Shown here: positions 37,397 to 48,469 of the stretch, one piece after another | How the letters are laid out: each line of letters starts with the position of its first letter | Numbering within the stretch: the first letter of the stretch is position 1 | From: Allodiplogaster sudhausi | Taxonomy: Eukaryota > Nematoda > Chromadorea > Rhabditida > Diplogasteridae | Direction of reading: 5' to 3' | Length of the DNA stretch: 64,000 nucleotides | Assembly: GCA_945643635.1 (NCBI GenBank) | Contig: CALZFC010000356.1 | Location: forward strand, 18,501 to 82,500 | The notes under the pieces: generated by a model | The model's input: the letters and a program-made list of their open reading frames with translations, nothing else | Database searches by the model: none | Told to the model about the DNA's origin: nothing | Translations under genes and position numbers: made by a program

Positions 37397-40300
37397 GATC
37401 TTTTACACCAAATTCGAACCGTAGTAATTGATTTCACTTGTTATCTGATATTTTTTTCTCTCTTTCTCTCCTTTCCTCTCTCTCCTCTCCTCTCCCTTCC
37501 TCTCTCTCCTCTCCTCTCCCTTCCTCTCTCTCCTCTGCTCTCTCCCTCTCTCTCTTCTCTCTCGGCGAGAATAAACATATCTCTATCTCTAAACCTCCTA
37601 GGTCCTCGATCTCTCTGCCTACTTCGACAAGAGCAGCAACCGAGAGTCGACGAGGCGAGTGACTCGTGGCAAGTCTTTCTTCGCTGCGGAATTTGACCGG
37701 CTCAATGGCAGGATTAATGGTAGTCTTTCTTTGGCGATAAACATTTCTTTTGTATTTTTTAAAGTCTGCAAAAAAGATGATTTTTGGTCTGAAAGTAACC
37801 TTAATATTTGCAGATGGAATACTTGTGGGCGAGGGGGATGAAATAAGCGGAGAAGACTCGCGAAGGGATGTGGATAAGAAGGAACAAGGCGATTACCAAC
37901 AGGTATTCGTTTACTAGTAGTGGATTTTTATTTTCTTAATTTTTACTTAATCATCATCAATTTATATCATTTTCTTTATTTACTTTGCCTTTTTCCAGCA
38001 GATTTTTTTTTTGCAATTTGACGCTCCGTGATAATATGTTTTATATCCTAATATTTTCCATTCATTCAAATCAAAAAAATTTACAAATAAGAAGGTGGCA
38101 CTTATATAGTAAAAATATTATATAAATTTTTATTTGTCTAATTTAAAATTTAGGAGAACACACGCAGACTAATGGCGATGACTGCTGATGAATTGCAGAA
38201 AGCGCGCACAGAAATTGAAGAGAAGCTGGGTTTGTATTCATTTCATATTTTTTTATTTCCCTTTTTTTATATTCGCAATTATTTATATATTTCAGATTTA
38301 TATTTGTGATATTTGTGATGAGTATTTATTCAACCCCTGTCTTTTGGTAGCGGTGAGAATTATATAGTTTCTTGTTTTTTTCACTTCTATTTATGCCATG
38401 TACTGTATATGCGTATTTCAATAGAAATTAGAAATCAAATGGAATTAAAAAAATAAAATGAAAGACTCCTTTATTTCTTGTATTCCAGACCCGACAATCC
38501 TCGCCTTTCTACGAGATCGCCATCTCAAGCGAGCGGCAGCAAGTGGGAATGATGAAGGCGATGGGGAGAAGAAGAGACCAGCAAAAGGTTAGGTTGATTG
38601 GGGGTTTTATTCGGTTTTTTTGTTTACACCCTTATAAAATTATTTTTGAGAATTACGATTGTTATTATATATTAATTTTTTCACATATCTAATAAGGATA
38701 TCATTTTACCCAAATTAATATTACATCTTTCAGTTTCGAAATTCAAGCGAGAGAGAGCCGAAGCAAAGACCACAGCTAGCAACGAATTTGCTATTCAGTC
38801 TTGTTCTTCTTCGCAGGAGGATAAGGGTGAGTTTAAGTTACAAAAAATTTCTTCAAAAAGATGTCTGATGCTGAAATTGATTAATAGCACACATTAAACC
38901 GACATCCAAGCGATTTGCGTGTACATGTGACTTATGGATATAAAGAAAGATAAGAGAGTAGTAATGAAAACCACCGCATCCCCCCGCTTGCGGTGGTTTT
39001 TTATTATTTTCAATTTAAAAAAAAAATAATGAAAAGTTTAGAAAAGATTCTGCATAATATGTTTTCTTTTTTAAGATAATTTTAAATCGCTCATACAAAT
39101 ATACACTAATTTAAATATTGTTCAATAAATGAATACTTTTTTAGCAGGGCCGGCTCCTTCAGACGAAGCCACTCAGAAGTCACTCGAAGCCACAACTGAG
39201 CCTGCGTCAAGCTCCGCGGATCTGGGTTAGCCACCGGATAAATCTATTAAATATACCTTACTATGTTTAAGTTTAATAAAAAATCTTTTTTTTTTTTAAT
39301 TCAGAACTTGATCAACTTCGATGGTAAAATAAAAGTAAATGAATATGGGTGAAGCCAGGGATGTCCAAAACCAGGCCCGGGCCCATTGGGTACGCGGGCC
39401 GGGCCGGGCCCTACCTTCAAAATCTCGGCCCGGGCCCGCCAAATTAGCAACGGGCCGGGCCGGGCCTATGTAAAAACGGGCCCGGCCCGGGCCAGGCCCT
39501 GGCCCGCCAAACTAGCAACGGGCCGGGCCGGGCCTGGGGCTCGGCCCGCTTTGGACATCCCTGGGTGATGCATTTACATACTTCAGGACAGCCGCCACCC
39601 CCTCCTGTCGATGACTTTGTAAGCAACCTCGAGTTGCTGGAGGAGTTTGGCAACGAAGAAGATCGTGAAAAGTATGACCGACTTGCCATTGTTAGTCCAT
39701 ATTTCTTTCTTTGAGATATTAATTAATATTACTTCTGTAACATATTAAGTATATATTAATGTTATATGCCAAATTATATTAAAATTATAGGTCACGAAAT
39801 TATTAATACAAGTCATTACTAATAACATATTTAATAATTACTATATAATAATATAATATTTAATAACTGTTATATAATGTTTTCCACTGAGGATATTATA
39901 GTTAATAATAATTACTGTATATTATTCACCGTTCCGTTCAGGACGCAGTCCGTCTCGACCTGGCTTCGAAGAGTATGCGACATCTCCAATCGAGACAGCA
40001 AAAGAGGGTCATCGGCATCTTTGACCAACTCGCTAATTCACAACACGCGAGGAACAGGTTTTCGTATTTACTGGTTATGATATGTATAATTTTTCCACAT
40101 TATTATTATTATATATTTGCTTTTCGTTATCGATTCATTGAGTTCATCAAGAATGAATTTGGTCTCCTCCAATTCGCTGTTGTTTTTTAAACGTTCTTTA
40201 CTTCGTACTCGAGTTTTTTAATACCTATGATTTTTTTTAATTAATTAACTAATTAATATATTTAAAAGATTAATAATAATGAACAAATAAAACTTTTAAA

Positions 40301-41642
40301 ACTTTTCAGAGACGACGAACTGCTGCAAGAAGCGCGTACACGTATGGAAGACATCAAGAAGTTGTACTTGGAAGAGCTGTCAGTGAATTTTTTTTTACCT
40401 TTTTTTCTTCTTTCTTTCCATCAGAAATTCAATCGATTCTGAAACGTTTTAAACGTGAAAAATTATAAATTCATTATCTTATGGAAAACCGAATTTTGAA
40501 TATGGCAGAAACAAAAGGATAAATTTTAAAGTTTTGCAGTTACGGTAACCTTCCTCCGATTACGGTATCCCCGATTCAGGCAGCCCGAGGATGGCCCCTC
40601 TCGCATGCAATTCGCGCACGGAGTCAATCCTCTCTACGACGTTGCCTGGATGCTCGGGCCGATTCGAAGGGTTGCTGAGGCGATCAGAGAAAGGTTCATT
40701 TCCATATCACTTAAAAATAATAAAAATAATACTTTACAAGGTTTCGAAACTGTTCACTTTGAGAGGAAGAGAGAAATAAATTTAGAGAAAAAGAGAAGCA
40801 GAATTAGAGCAGAGGAAAATCGAGAGAAAGACAGCAGAGAAAAAGCACTTGTTATTAATCGCGCCTTATTATTAGGCCCACAGCAAATGCTCACATATTC
40901 CTGGGGGATATATTTTCCTTTCAGCTGATGACTTGGGCAAGATCAGTGAACTTCAGGAAAGTAATGTTAAATAGAGGTGCCACTTGGGTAAACCACCGGT
41001 ACACCTTGAACATGTAATTTGTTGAGGGAACAGCGTTCATAAAAAGGCGGGATAAAAATGAAGAAAAATTGCGCATGTTTAAATGTAATGTATAAATTTC
41101 AGAACAATGCAATATTTTCTCTCTGTCTCTCTCTCTCTCTCTATTATATTCCCTTTCGCTCCTTCGAACTTTCACTTTTAAACTGTTTGCTGTTTTTTTC
41201 TGGATATAATAAAAATAAATTTTAAAATGCTGTTTAATTTAAGCTTAATTTCGTTTATATAATTAAGTGATAACATTCTTACTGTCTAGCTGACTTCAGA
41301 TTGTAAGACTATTAAAAAAAATTCCCCTAAAAAATATAAGCGTTATTCAGATTGTCAGGCTATTTTTTAAAATCCCACTAAAAATTGAAAACGTTCTTCA
41401 GATCGTCAACAACTGCAGAGGCAACCAAAGATGACGTGGATCTCGTTCGGCTTTCCCTTCTCTTCACCGTACTCCTTCTGACCGAGCGGCCTACCGTATT
41501 CTATGCCTTTGTGCAACCGCCAGATGTCTACGTAAGAGTGGCTGAAGTCTTCCTGCTGGGTTGGTTCTGGAGGTCATTTAGGAATATTATATATTTTAAA
41601 TTTGTTTAAGGAAAATTTAGAAGGTTAATAAGGAAATGCTCA

Positions 41643-41729
<87 letters not shown>

Positions 41730-44700
41730 CTCTCTTTCTCTCACTCTCTCTGTTGCTCTTTCTCTCTCGCTCTTGCCCTCTACCTCTATCTTAATATTTC
41801 TCTCTCTCTCTCTCTCTGTTGCTCTTTCTCTCTCGCTCTTGCCCTCTACCTCTATCTCTCTATGTCTTGTTCGAATTTTTTTTGCTCTCTTTCAGTCAGT
41901 GTCTCTCTCACTTATTTTCATTCATTCGCTGTCTCTATTGCTTTTTCGCAGCGGAAATCCGCTGCTCTCTCTCACTCTCTTTCCCCTCTCTCTCACACAC
42001 TCTCTCTCTTTCCTTTCTCTCCCTCTCCCTCTCTCTCACGCTCACTCACTCTCTCTTTCATCCTTCCTCTCCCTCGTTCTCTCTCTCTCTCCCTCTCCTC
42101 CCAGGCCGTCCTGCCTTCACCGACCCGACAGTGTGCTCGTGTGTCCGTCGAATCCTCGATGGCTACCTGCTTCCCTCGGCCACGGATGGCCGCCTGGCCA
42201 TTCGAATGCAGAGAAGAGTTGCAGAGCTCGACGCGTTCGCTCCATTGTAAGTATACAAGTAAAACCAGACACACCGAAATTTGAGATCGATACCGTAATC
42301 CTGGCATACCGAAATTATAAACGATAATATAGAGAAATATTTGTAGACCTGAAAGTGCTACCACAAGTTCATCTTATTTTGACCTTTCTCAGCTGATTTC
42401 TCTACCAATTACTTTTGAATTATTTTTTTTTGCAACTAGCAGAAAAAACTAGAAGAGCTTTTGATATCTTTTTTTTTAGTTCACAGCTGTTTTTTAATAC
42501 TTATTGCAGTTATAATATAGATATTTTAAAAATTCTTTTGCTTTCTTTCCAGCTACGACCGCCTTCTTAAGTCATTCGAGGCTGAAGCAATGGGAGACGA
42601 GCTCTTCGCTGTCTTCCTTATGCTGCCCGCCTACGCGTCCGCGCACCCTTCAGACGCCATTCAGGTCATCATTTTAATCTTTTATTTTTTTACGACTATT
42701 ATATTTATTTTAATGTTTTTTTTTCTAACAAAAAAAATATATTTGATTGTTTAACTTCTAACTGTTATTCTTCTTAATGCTTATTTCCTAACAAAAAAAT
42801 TACGAGCAATGTTATAAATTTCTTTCGCTCTTCAAAAAAATTTCAAACTCATTTAATCTTTCCTACCTTGCTGATAACACTAACACTGGAAAAAAGTCAA
42901 TCTCAAATAATTGATTTTAATATTGCTAATTGGTAAAGTATATTTGTGATATAGCTGATAATTAAAGAATATTTTTGATATAGCTGATAAGTAAAGTATA
43001 TTTTGATAACTGATAAGTAAAGTATATTGTTGATGTAGCGTCGCTTCCATTCTCAGATGCGTCTTCTAATCTGGGCTCCTGAGAGGAATGTTGCTCGTCA
43101 GATTACACTCGACGAAGGAGAAGTGGTAATTACTTTATTTTATTTATTTTATATTGGAAAACAACGCTTATTATTTTTATTTTAAATTTTGAAGACAAGT
43201 TTCCGATCACTGTAACTGAACTATGTTGGATTTACATGGAAATGTTTTTTTTTGCATTTCTATGTCACCTTGCTTAACATGAAATTTTTTTATGAAAACA
43301 AATTATTTATTCCCATTTTCACTGATTTTACTTTACCAGCAGAAAAAATTGATATATTAAAAAAAATTTATTCAATTTAGCCGTCTCTCTTTGCTGCGGC
43401 TCGCCAGTTCTCTCTGACGTGGCAGAAGGAATTGAATGAAGAGTTCATCGTGCCGTATACTCAGCTGATGGGCGCGTATCACGGAGCTCTCCAGGCTAAA
43501 AAGGTATTACTTTGGATGTATTATTATTATTTTTATTATTTTTATTTTAGATGTTTTATTATTGTTATTATTATTATTTTAGAAAATTATTGTTGTTGTC
43601 TTTGTTAGAAGCATGACTTATTTCTTTGGGCCATAAATTGTAAGAAACTTTTTGGCCTGACCGTGGGAGAAATAATCTTCTATCCTCAAATATTCTCTTT
43701 TTTTAAATCTGAATTTGCGAGGACTGATAACTTCGCTAATTCAAATGCATAGTTTATTATTTGGAACAGAAAAAAACGCTCAGGAGCAATAGATTTTCTT
43801 TAGGCCACAAATATTAGCTTCATCCCTATCGTTGAAATATATTGAGTATGAGAGTTTTTGAATAATATTTATTGTTTTACTCAAAAATAGTCAATATGTT
43901 ATTATTTATTTTATTATAATAACTGTGATTATTTATTTTGTATTTACTCCTTTATTTGTAAATAATATTGTTGTTTATCAGTAGGAACATTAATATGATT
44001 TTGATTTCGTTAAGATTGAAATCTCATTTTTTCATGCTGCAGGTTACACGAGAGCGGAATCCTGGCCTGTACGTACTGGCCAACGAAGAAGTTGAGACGT
44101 TTAAGCAGCGACATTCGGCTGGAGGAAATGGCGCCAAGGTCAATTTATATTTGAACTTTAAAAAAAAAAATTTTTAAATATAGTCTTCTGATTTATTAAT
44201 ATTATTTTTCCTGTTATTTTTGCAGTAATTTACAATTTTGTAAGCTCAGTTGATATTACGAGTTTTGCAATCCTTAAAGGAGGTCCAAGGCGAATAAATA
44301 GTGTATTGTTTTTTTCGCATTATTTGGTCAGGTTGAGCTAGAAACTTCGATTACAAGTGTCCCGAAATCATAAAAACCCCTCTGGCCTGAGGAAATTAAC
44401 AGTATTCTCTACTTTGAATTCGGGAATATTTTATTTTCCCGCCATTTCCAAAAAATTTTGGAAGAGCAACACTGCGACCGATGGGGCCATTCGAATCCTG
44501 AACCTAAAATTTATATAAAAGGGACGCGCAACCAACATTGGCCGGATTTTACTTAACACGTGTGCACACCTGCCAGTTGTTCAAGCCACTAGTATCTGTG
44601 GAGAGAGGCAAATGGCAGAAGCACCATTTCTGTGGATTCTTCACACCGTACTTTTTACCAATCTGTCAGGGACTTCGTGGTAGGAGTTTTTCCCTTATGG

Positions 44701-44987
44701 TCTCCTTTAAGACATTCTTGGGATATTGAAAGTCCGGATACGAAATGAAGATGAATTGGCAAAGAAACTTTGAAAGACAAATTTTACAGCTGTTTATTTT
44801 AAAAAGGCAATATTTATCATATTTAGTGTAGATTGTTTTAAGTATGATCATGGTTTTCTCTAAAACTTTCTTTACCTCTTTTAATGAATTAATTCTATGG
44901 AAACGAGATTTTTTGTTAAACTTTGCCCAACCAGTGACTTGCGTAATAATACATGTTTTCCAGGAGGGAAGAGAAGAGCAGCGGTGA
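32718..44987 (+). CDS. RPAP1: RNA polymerase II-associated protein 1 homolog, 21 exons, 699 residues
   Basis: The exons are 32,718-32,849; 33,121-33,186; 33,354-33,467; 37,145-37,252; 37,602-37,719; 37,814-37,902; 38,154-38,229; 38,489-38,587; 38,734-38,826; 39,148-39,225; 39,587-39,690; 39,942-40,057; 40,310-40,378; 40,580-40,693; 41,402-41,559; 42,105-42,246; 42,553-42,664; 43,057-43,125; 43,381-43,503; 44,043-44,138; 44,964-44,987. All phases join, giving exactly 2,100 bases with the stop. Family landmarks are the N-terminal RRPHAGETEEDILASQ, GKSFFAAEF (residues 163-171), the RPAP1 N-domain signature ending LDPTILAFLR (234-243), and a C-terminal helical region with FYDRLLKSFEAEAMGDELF (559-577). 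RPAP1 (yeast Rba50) helps assemble and import RNA polymerase II. It is about half the vertebrate length, so the middle is reduced. Intron 3 contains a separate BTB gene. Confidence 0.88.
32958..33006 (+). other. Perfect 14-bp stem-loop in RPAP1 intron 1
   Basis: AAAATCCTGCCTAA (32,958-32,971) pairs exactly with TTAGGCAGGATTTT (32,993-33,006). Inside, ATGAG and CTCAT can form a further 5-bp helix closed by a 9-base loop. Confidence 0.7.
33748..33788 (+). other. Perfect 16-bp stem-loop in RPAP1 intron 3
   Basis: TTTTTACTGGTTCTGA (33,748-33,763) pairs exactly with TCAGAACCAGTAAAAA (33,773-33,788) around a 9-base pyrimidine loop. It lies 280 bases after exon 3. Confidence 0.75.
34109..34253 (+). 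mobile_element. Possible solo LTR remnant
   Basis: The 145-bp segment starts TGTTATGACC and ends GCAACA, giving TGTT/AACA ends, and contains AATAAA at 34,218-34,223, as in many retrotransposon LTRs. The flanking 5-mers (AGTGT and CAGGA) do not match, so there is no target duplication to support it. The GC-rich sequence to about 34,500 is unlike the surrounding AT-rich intron and could be part of the same element. Confidence 0.25.
34650..35120. repeat. CT-rich microsatellite region in RPAP1 intron 3
   Basis: Polypyrimidine sequence with a pure (CT)n core around 34,772-34,817. It probably belongs to the same class of tracts that dominate the right end of the window. Confidence 0.85.
35702..36726 (+). 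CDS. BTB/POZ-domain protein, terminal exon, nested in RPAP1 intron 3
   Basis: A single long exon follows the acceptor CTCGCTGCAG and ends with TGA at 36,724; it encodes 340 residues after a split codon. The first third is a BTB/POZ fold: IGSAHFLVDSSTLARQSDYF, then RALFENNNF, then LKELDPGDFALFLAIVTG, followed by helices resembling the start of a BACK-type linker (residues about 90-160). The C-terminal half (contains RIELEIDG and GVRCSAKFGATF) is unrecognised. BTB proteins often act as substrate adaptors of Cullin-3 ligases. The exon needs one base from an upstream exon, which I could not locate. RPAP1 exons 1-3 all end in phase 0, so they cannot supply it. An in-frame ATG at 35,617 lies within the CT repeat and would give an S/L-rich leader. 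A poly(A) signal follows. Confidence 0.75.
36766..36771 (+). terminator. Poly(A) signal AATAAA of the BTB gene
   Basis: AATAAA 40 bases after the BTB stop codon, upstream of RPAP1 exon 4. It supports an independent transcript for the nested gene. Confidence 0.6.
37258..37562. repeat. GA tract followed by CT tract in RPAP1 intron 4
   Basis: A GA-rich block (37,258-37,394) is followed by a CT-rich block (37,452-37,562) within the same 349-base intron. The two blocks are complementary in kind and could pair in the pre-mRNA. Confidence 0.75.
38967..39000 (+). other. Perfect 12-bp stem-loop in RPAP1 intron 9
   Basis: AAAACCACCGCA (38,967-38,978) pairs exactly with TGCGGTGGTTTT (38,989-39,000) around a 10-base C-rich loop. 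It looks like a bacterial terminator, but the intronic setting makes that role irrelevant. Confidence 0.7.
39356..39563. mobile_element. Non-autonomous hAT element (MITE) in RPAP1 intron 10
   Basis: The 208-bp element starts CAGGGATGTCCAAA and ends TTTGGACATCCCTG, a perfect 14-bp terminal inverted repeat of hAT type. The flanks are GGTGAAGC (39,348-39,355) and GGTGATGC (39,564-39,571), an 8-bp target duplication with one mismatch, as made by hAT transposases. The interior is very GC-rich, with repeated GGGCCGGGCC and CGGGCCCGG blocks and a doubled motif AACGGGCCGGGCCGGGCC separated by about 68 bases. It has no coding capacity, so it would depend on a transposase in trans. Confidence 0.85.
41636..42100. 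repeat. CT-rich microsatellite in RPAP1 intron 15
   Basis: Polypyrimidine repeats with (CT)n runs and a locally duplicated segment (TGTTGCTCTTTCTCTCTCGC at 41,751 and 41,817) fill nearly the entire intron and run into the acceptor at 42,101-42,104. Confidence 0.85.
44279..44560. repeat. Diverged dispersed repeat, copy B, in RPAP1 intron 20
   Basis: Partner of 24,420-24,760: GGCGAATAAATAGTG at the left and CAACCAACATTGGCCGG near 44,530 followed by TTTTACTTAACACGT. The insertion lies between exons 20 and 21. Confidence 0.45.
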
Positions 44988-45098
44988 CGTGAGAATCTTG
45001 TCGAAATTTGGATGATGTTATGTTTACGTTTACTTTGCCCAATTAGTCAATACTGTTATCTTGTTTGTTGTTATGCTACCTACATACATAACGTAGTG

Positions 45099-45104
45099 AA
45101 TAAA
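45099..45104 (+). terminator. Poly(A) signal AATAAA of RPAP1
   Basis: The first AATAAA after the RPAP1 stop codon, 112 bases downstream. Confidence 0.5.
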
Positions 45105-45580
45105 TTTGTGCCAGTCTCTAGGCCAATTGACTTTCCACAACGTGATTTTTAGAAGAAAAAAATGATTGGAAAAGAAGAGGCCGTAGGCTTCTTTGCTCCG
45201 TTTTCGGGAGTCGGTGAAAATTGGAGAAGCAGGAATAGTCATAAATGTGCGTGCGTTCTTGAAAATTATCATCAATAATCAATGAAGGAAGAAGCAGCAG
45301 AAAGAAAGGAAAGAAGACGAAGAAGACACCAGAAAAAGTAATTATTTTCCTCGTCTCTATTTCTAGTTTTCCGAGTATTTCGAGCGCGCGTGACCAACTC
45401 ATCAATCTGTCATTTACATATTTTAAATGATATTGCTAAATAAAATTAGTTTTCATTTATCATCTGTTTAGTGACAAGGAATCATTTTGTACATTAATCA
45501 CTCTAATTGTTAGACGATATTTGTCTTCCGCTGATTTATTTATCCGCGTGTTGGCGCTCTTTATGCTAGTTGCATTTTTT
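45105..45580. other. Intergenic, no gene recognised
   Basis: AT-rich unique sequence between RPAP1 and the microsatellite domain. A minus-strand open frame (about 45,405-45,118) lacks codon or domain support. Confidence 0.4.
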
Positions 45581-45682
45581 TTCTATCTATCTCTCTCTCT
45601 CCCTCTCTCTTCATCTCTTATTTTCTCTCTCACTCTCTCTCTCTCTCTTTCTCTAAGTGTCTGTCGCTATCATTGTCTCTCT

Positions 45683-45723
<41 letters not shown>

Positions 45724-45807
45724 CGAATTTTACTCTCGTTCCTTTTTTTATCTGTCTTCAAAATGTTTCCGGTCTCCTCCCGTCCGCACATCTCACATCG
45801 TTAATCA

Positions 45808-46033
45808 TGGAGAGATGTTTTTTGCTCTTCCTGACAGTTTCCTTTCATCTCGCCTCGGGTGACCCGGCAGACACGAGATGACCCGGTTGGGCACATGCCC
45901 CCACTTTCCACCCCCCGAGGGGCAGCTAGATGGGTGGCCCTTCCATTTCCGCTATTCAGAGAGGAAGAATGTGGTGATTCCATAGCGGACGTGGACAATC
46001 GTCGAAATGTCGCTCATTCTCTGACCTCCCATT

Positions 46034-46036
<3 letters not shown>
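45808..46036 (+). CDS. Unique island with a signal-peptide-like start, very uncertain
   Basis: An ATG at 45,808 opens MERCFLLFLTVSFHLASG, which resembles a secretory signal sequence, and is followed directly by a potential GGTGACC donor. The next 180 bases have another open frame (WVALPFPLFREEECGDSI). No second exon, domain or downstream stop context supports it, so it may be chance. Confidence 0.15.
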
Positions 46037-46078
<42 letters not shown>

Positions 46079-47016
46079 TGTTTCTCTCTCTCTCACCTTC
46101 TGTTTCTCTCTCTCCATCTGTTTCTCCTCTCGCTCTCTCTCTCTCTATCTATCTGCCTCTCTCTCTCTCTCCTTTTCTTACCAGTGTCACGCTCCCCGTT
46201 TTGATAAGAAACGAAAAGTGATCACCATTGTATTCAAAGACCAGCATATATTCATGTGTACGTTACGAGGCTGGACAGGCGACTTTCGTGACTCGGAAAT
46301 GGTTTTCGCGTTAGATTTCTCTGCGCCTCTCACGCTCTCTCACACTTTTCTCTCTCTCTCTTTCTCTCTCGCTCTCTCTCTCTTTCTCTCTCTCTGTTTT
46401 TCTCTCTCTCTCTATCCCTCTCTCTCTCCTATCTCTCTCTGTCTCTCCCTGTCTCTCTCTTTCTCTAACCCTTTCTCTCTCCTATCTCTGTCCCTCTCTC
46501 TGTCTCTCTCCCTCTTTCTTTCTCTCTCTCTATCTCTCTGTCCCTCTCTCTCTCTCTGTCCTTCTGAAAGCACCATATTCCACCCAACGATAACTCAAAT
46601 GTATCCGTCATTACGGTGTCATCATCGTTGTTCTCCATGTCTAATTCCAAGAATCATTCCTTTTCAAGTCCGTCTGTATCTTGCGCGGATTGAGTCACTC
46701 TTTCAATGCTTTTCCACATAACGACACTTTAAACTTGACTTCGTTAACTATTTATTTACGGCATGAGTAACGTGATGAAATAATGTGAATTACTAAAAAG
46801 AGGAAGAAGAAACGATATATAAAAGAGATGACACCTTGTCATTCTAATTGCTCTCTATGTAGTTTGAATCAATTACAAATGAATAAGCTGCTGATTTTTT
46901 TTTCATTATAATTAAAACAATCATTACTAAAATGACTTATTTATGTACATATGTACATTATATGTACATACATATATTTACACTTCGCCAACCTAACTCC
47001 CCCAATCACCTTCAGC

Positions 47017-47037
47017 GCATGGGGGCCTCGCCCATGC
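47017..47037. other. Small GC-rich hairpin
   Basis: GCATGGG (47,017-47,023) and CCCATGC (47,031-47,037) form a 7-bp stem around GGCCTCG. I find no tRNA or other RNA-gene context. Confidence 0.4.
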
Positions 47038-47531
47038 CACTGTCAAATCCGTGGTTCAGCCGTTCTGCCTGTCCTTCTCTCCCCCACCCTCTAATATACT
47101 ATACAAGAAGGCTGCACTGATATGTATCGTATCCAATGTTATATACTATTTGTTATCACATTAAAAAAGAGATTTATGAATAAATGAAATAAATAATATT
47201 TTTTTAACCTCGGATCCCTATGCTCGTAATTGTGTTGCTTCGCTTGTCTTCTTATTCCTCGCTAGGAACCATGTCATGGCGTTCGTTATTCATTCCTGTA
47301 CACGTGCCACGTGAATGACCGTTTAATCTTTGACGTCTTTTTTCGATGTCTGTCTGTCTGTCTCTCTCTCCCATCATTTCTCTCTATCTTTCTCTCTCCG
47401 TTTCTCTCTTTCCTTCTATCTCTCTCTCTCTTACTTTCTATCGCCTTCTTTCTCTATCTCTCTATCTCTCTCTCTACACTCGCGCTCTCTCTCTCTCTCT
47501 CTTACTGATTCTTACTATATGTCTTCTTCTT

Positions 47532-47562
<31 letters not shown>

Positions 47563-47576
47563 TTCGTTCTTCTAAG

Positions 47577-47822
47577 AAGTCAAACCTTGCGCCATTCCTT
47601 GCCAGATGTTCAAACGCACTCGTAGAGCAAATCGTGGAGGGGAAAGTAGAAAAGGAAGACATTGTCATAAATTGTAGAATAACAGCTGTCGAACATGGAA
47701 TAATGGTGTCCAATGAAAAACTGCGGAACATGTGTACTTTTATTCAATCACTTGCATTAAAGTGGTTGATAAATTCTGTACTTAAAAAAAGTAATATACA
47801 TCTAAGAAAAGTACAACTATAA
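47577..47822 (+). CDS. Unique island with an open frame, unrecognised
   Basis: After a (CT)n tract and TTCTAAG, an open frame encodes about 80 residues of non-repetitive sequence (LAPFLARCSNALVEQIVEG and on) to a TAA at 47,820-47,822. The composition is more protein-like than anything else in this part of the window, but there is no domain, and AT-rich codons near the end argue against it. Confidence 0.2.
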   Translation, partial: KSNLAPFLARCSNALVEQIVEGKVEKEDIVINCRITAVEHGIMVSNEKLRNMCTFIQSLALKWLINSVLKKSNIHLRKVQL

Positions 47823-48421
47823 CTACATATGTTTCCTCCCTTTCTCTCGCGAACTCGCGATTTTTTTTTCATTTTGTTTTTTTTTTTGCAAGTTCTCGAG
47901 CACATTGTTCTTTCTTCTCTTCTTTGATCACTTACCAATTCTATATAATGCGCCCGAAAGCAATTCTCGCATGGATATTTGTATCAGTAGAAAAGAAAAG
48001 AGAACCTGCAATAAAATGGAAACGAAAAAAAAACATAAACTTTTCCCTTGCACGCTCGTTATTCCTTCGGCATTTATGCACATACAACTTTTTCTTCCAA
48101 ACAATTCTGGTTTTTGCTTCGCTTTACAACAATTCAATTTACAACAGCTTCCCTTTTTCATGCCCTTTCGAGTATGCTCACACTAGGTATATTATTTTTA
48201 CTGTTTTCAGTCGAAGAAATAATTTCTTGATCTTGTAACATCTAAAAGATGTATACTTTAAAAATGTTGTGTGTATTTACAAGTTTTAGAACTTGGAAGA
48301 ACAGACGGTACACATTTCTCTCTTTTCATTGACGATATTTTCCGCATCTGCTTCCGATTTGACATCGTCCCAGTCATTCGTATTGGCTTTCCCGTAAACC
48401 ATTTTCGCACTTTCCTCTATT

Positions 48422-48469
<48 letters not shown>

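Noticed and set aside
38967..39000. Rho-independent transcription terminator
   Set aside because: The sequence has the right shape, but it lies in an intron of a eukaryotic gene between well-supported exons.
47011..47080. tRNA-like hairpin near GCATGGG/CCCATGC
   Set aside because: No acceptor stem, D-loop or T-loop consensus could be placed around it.
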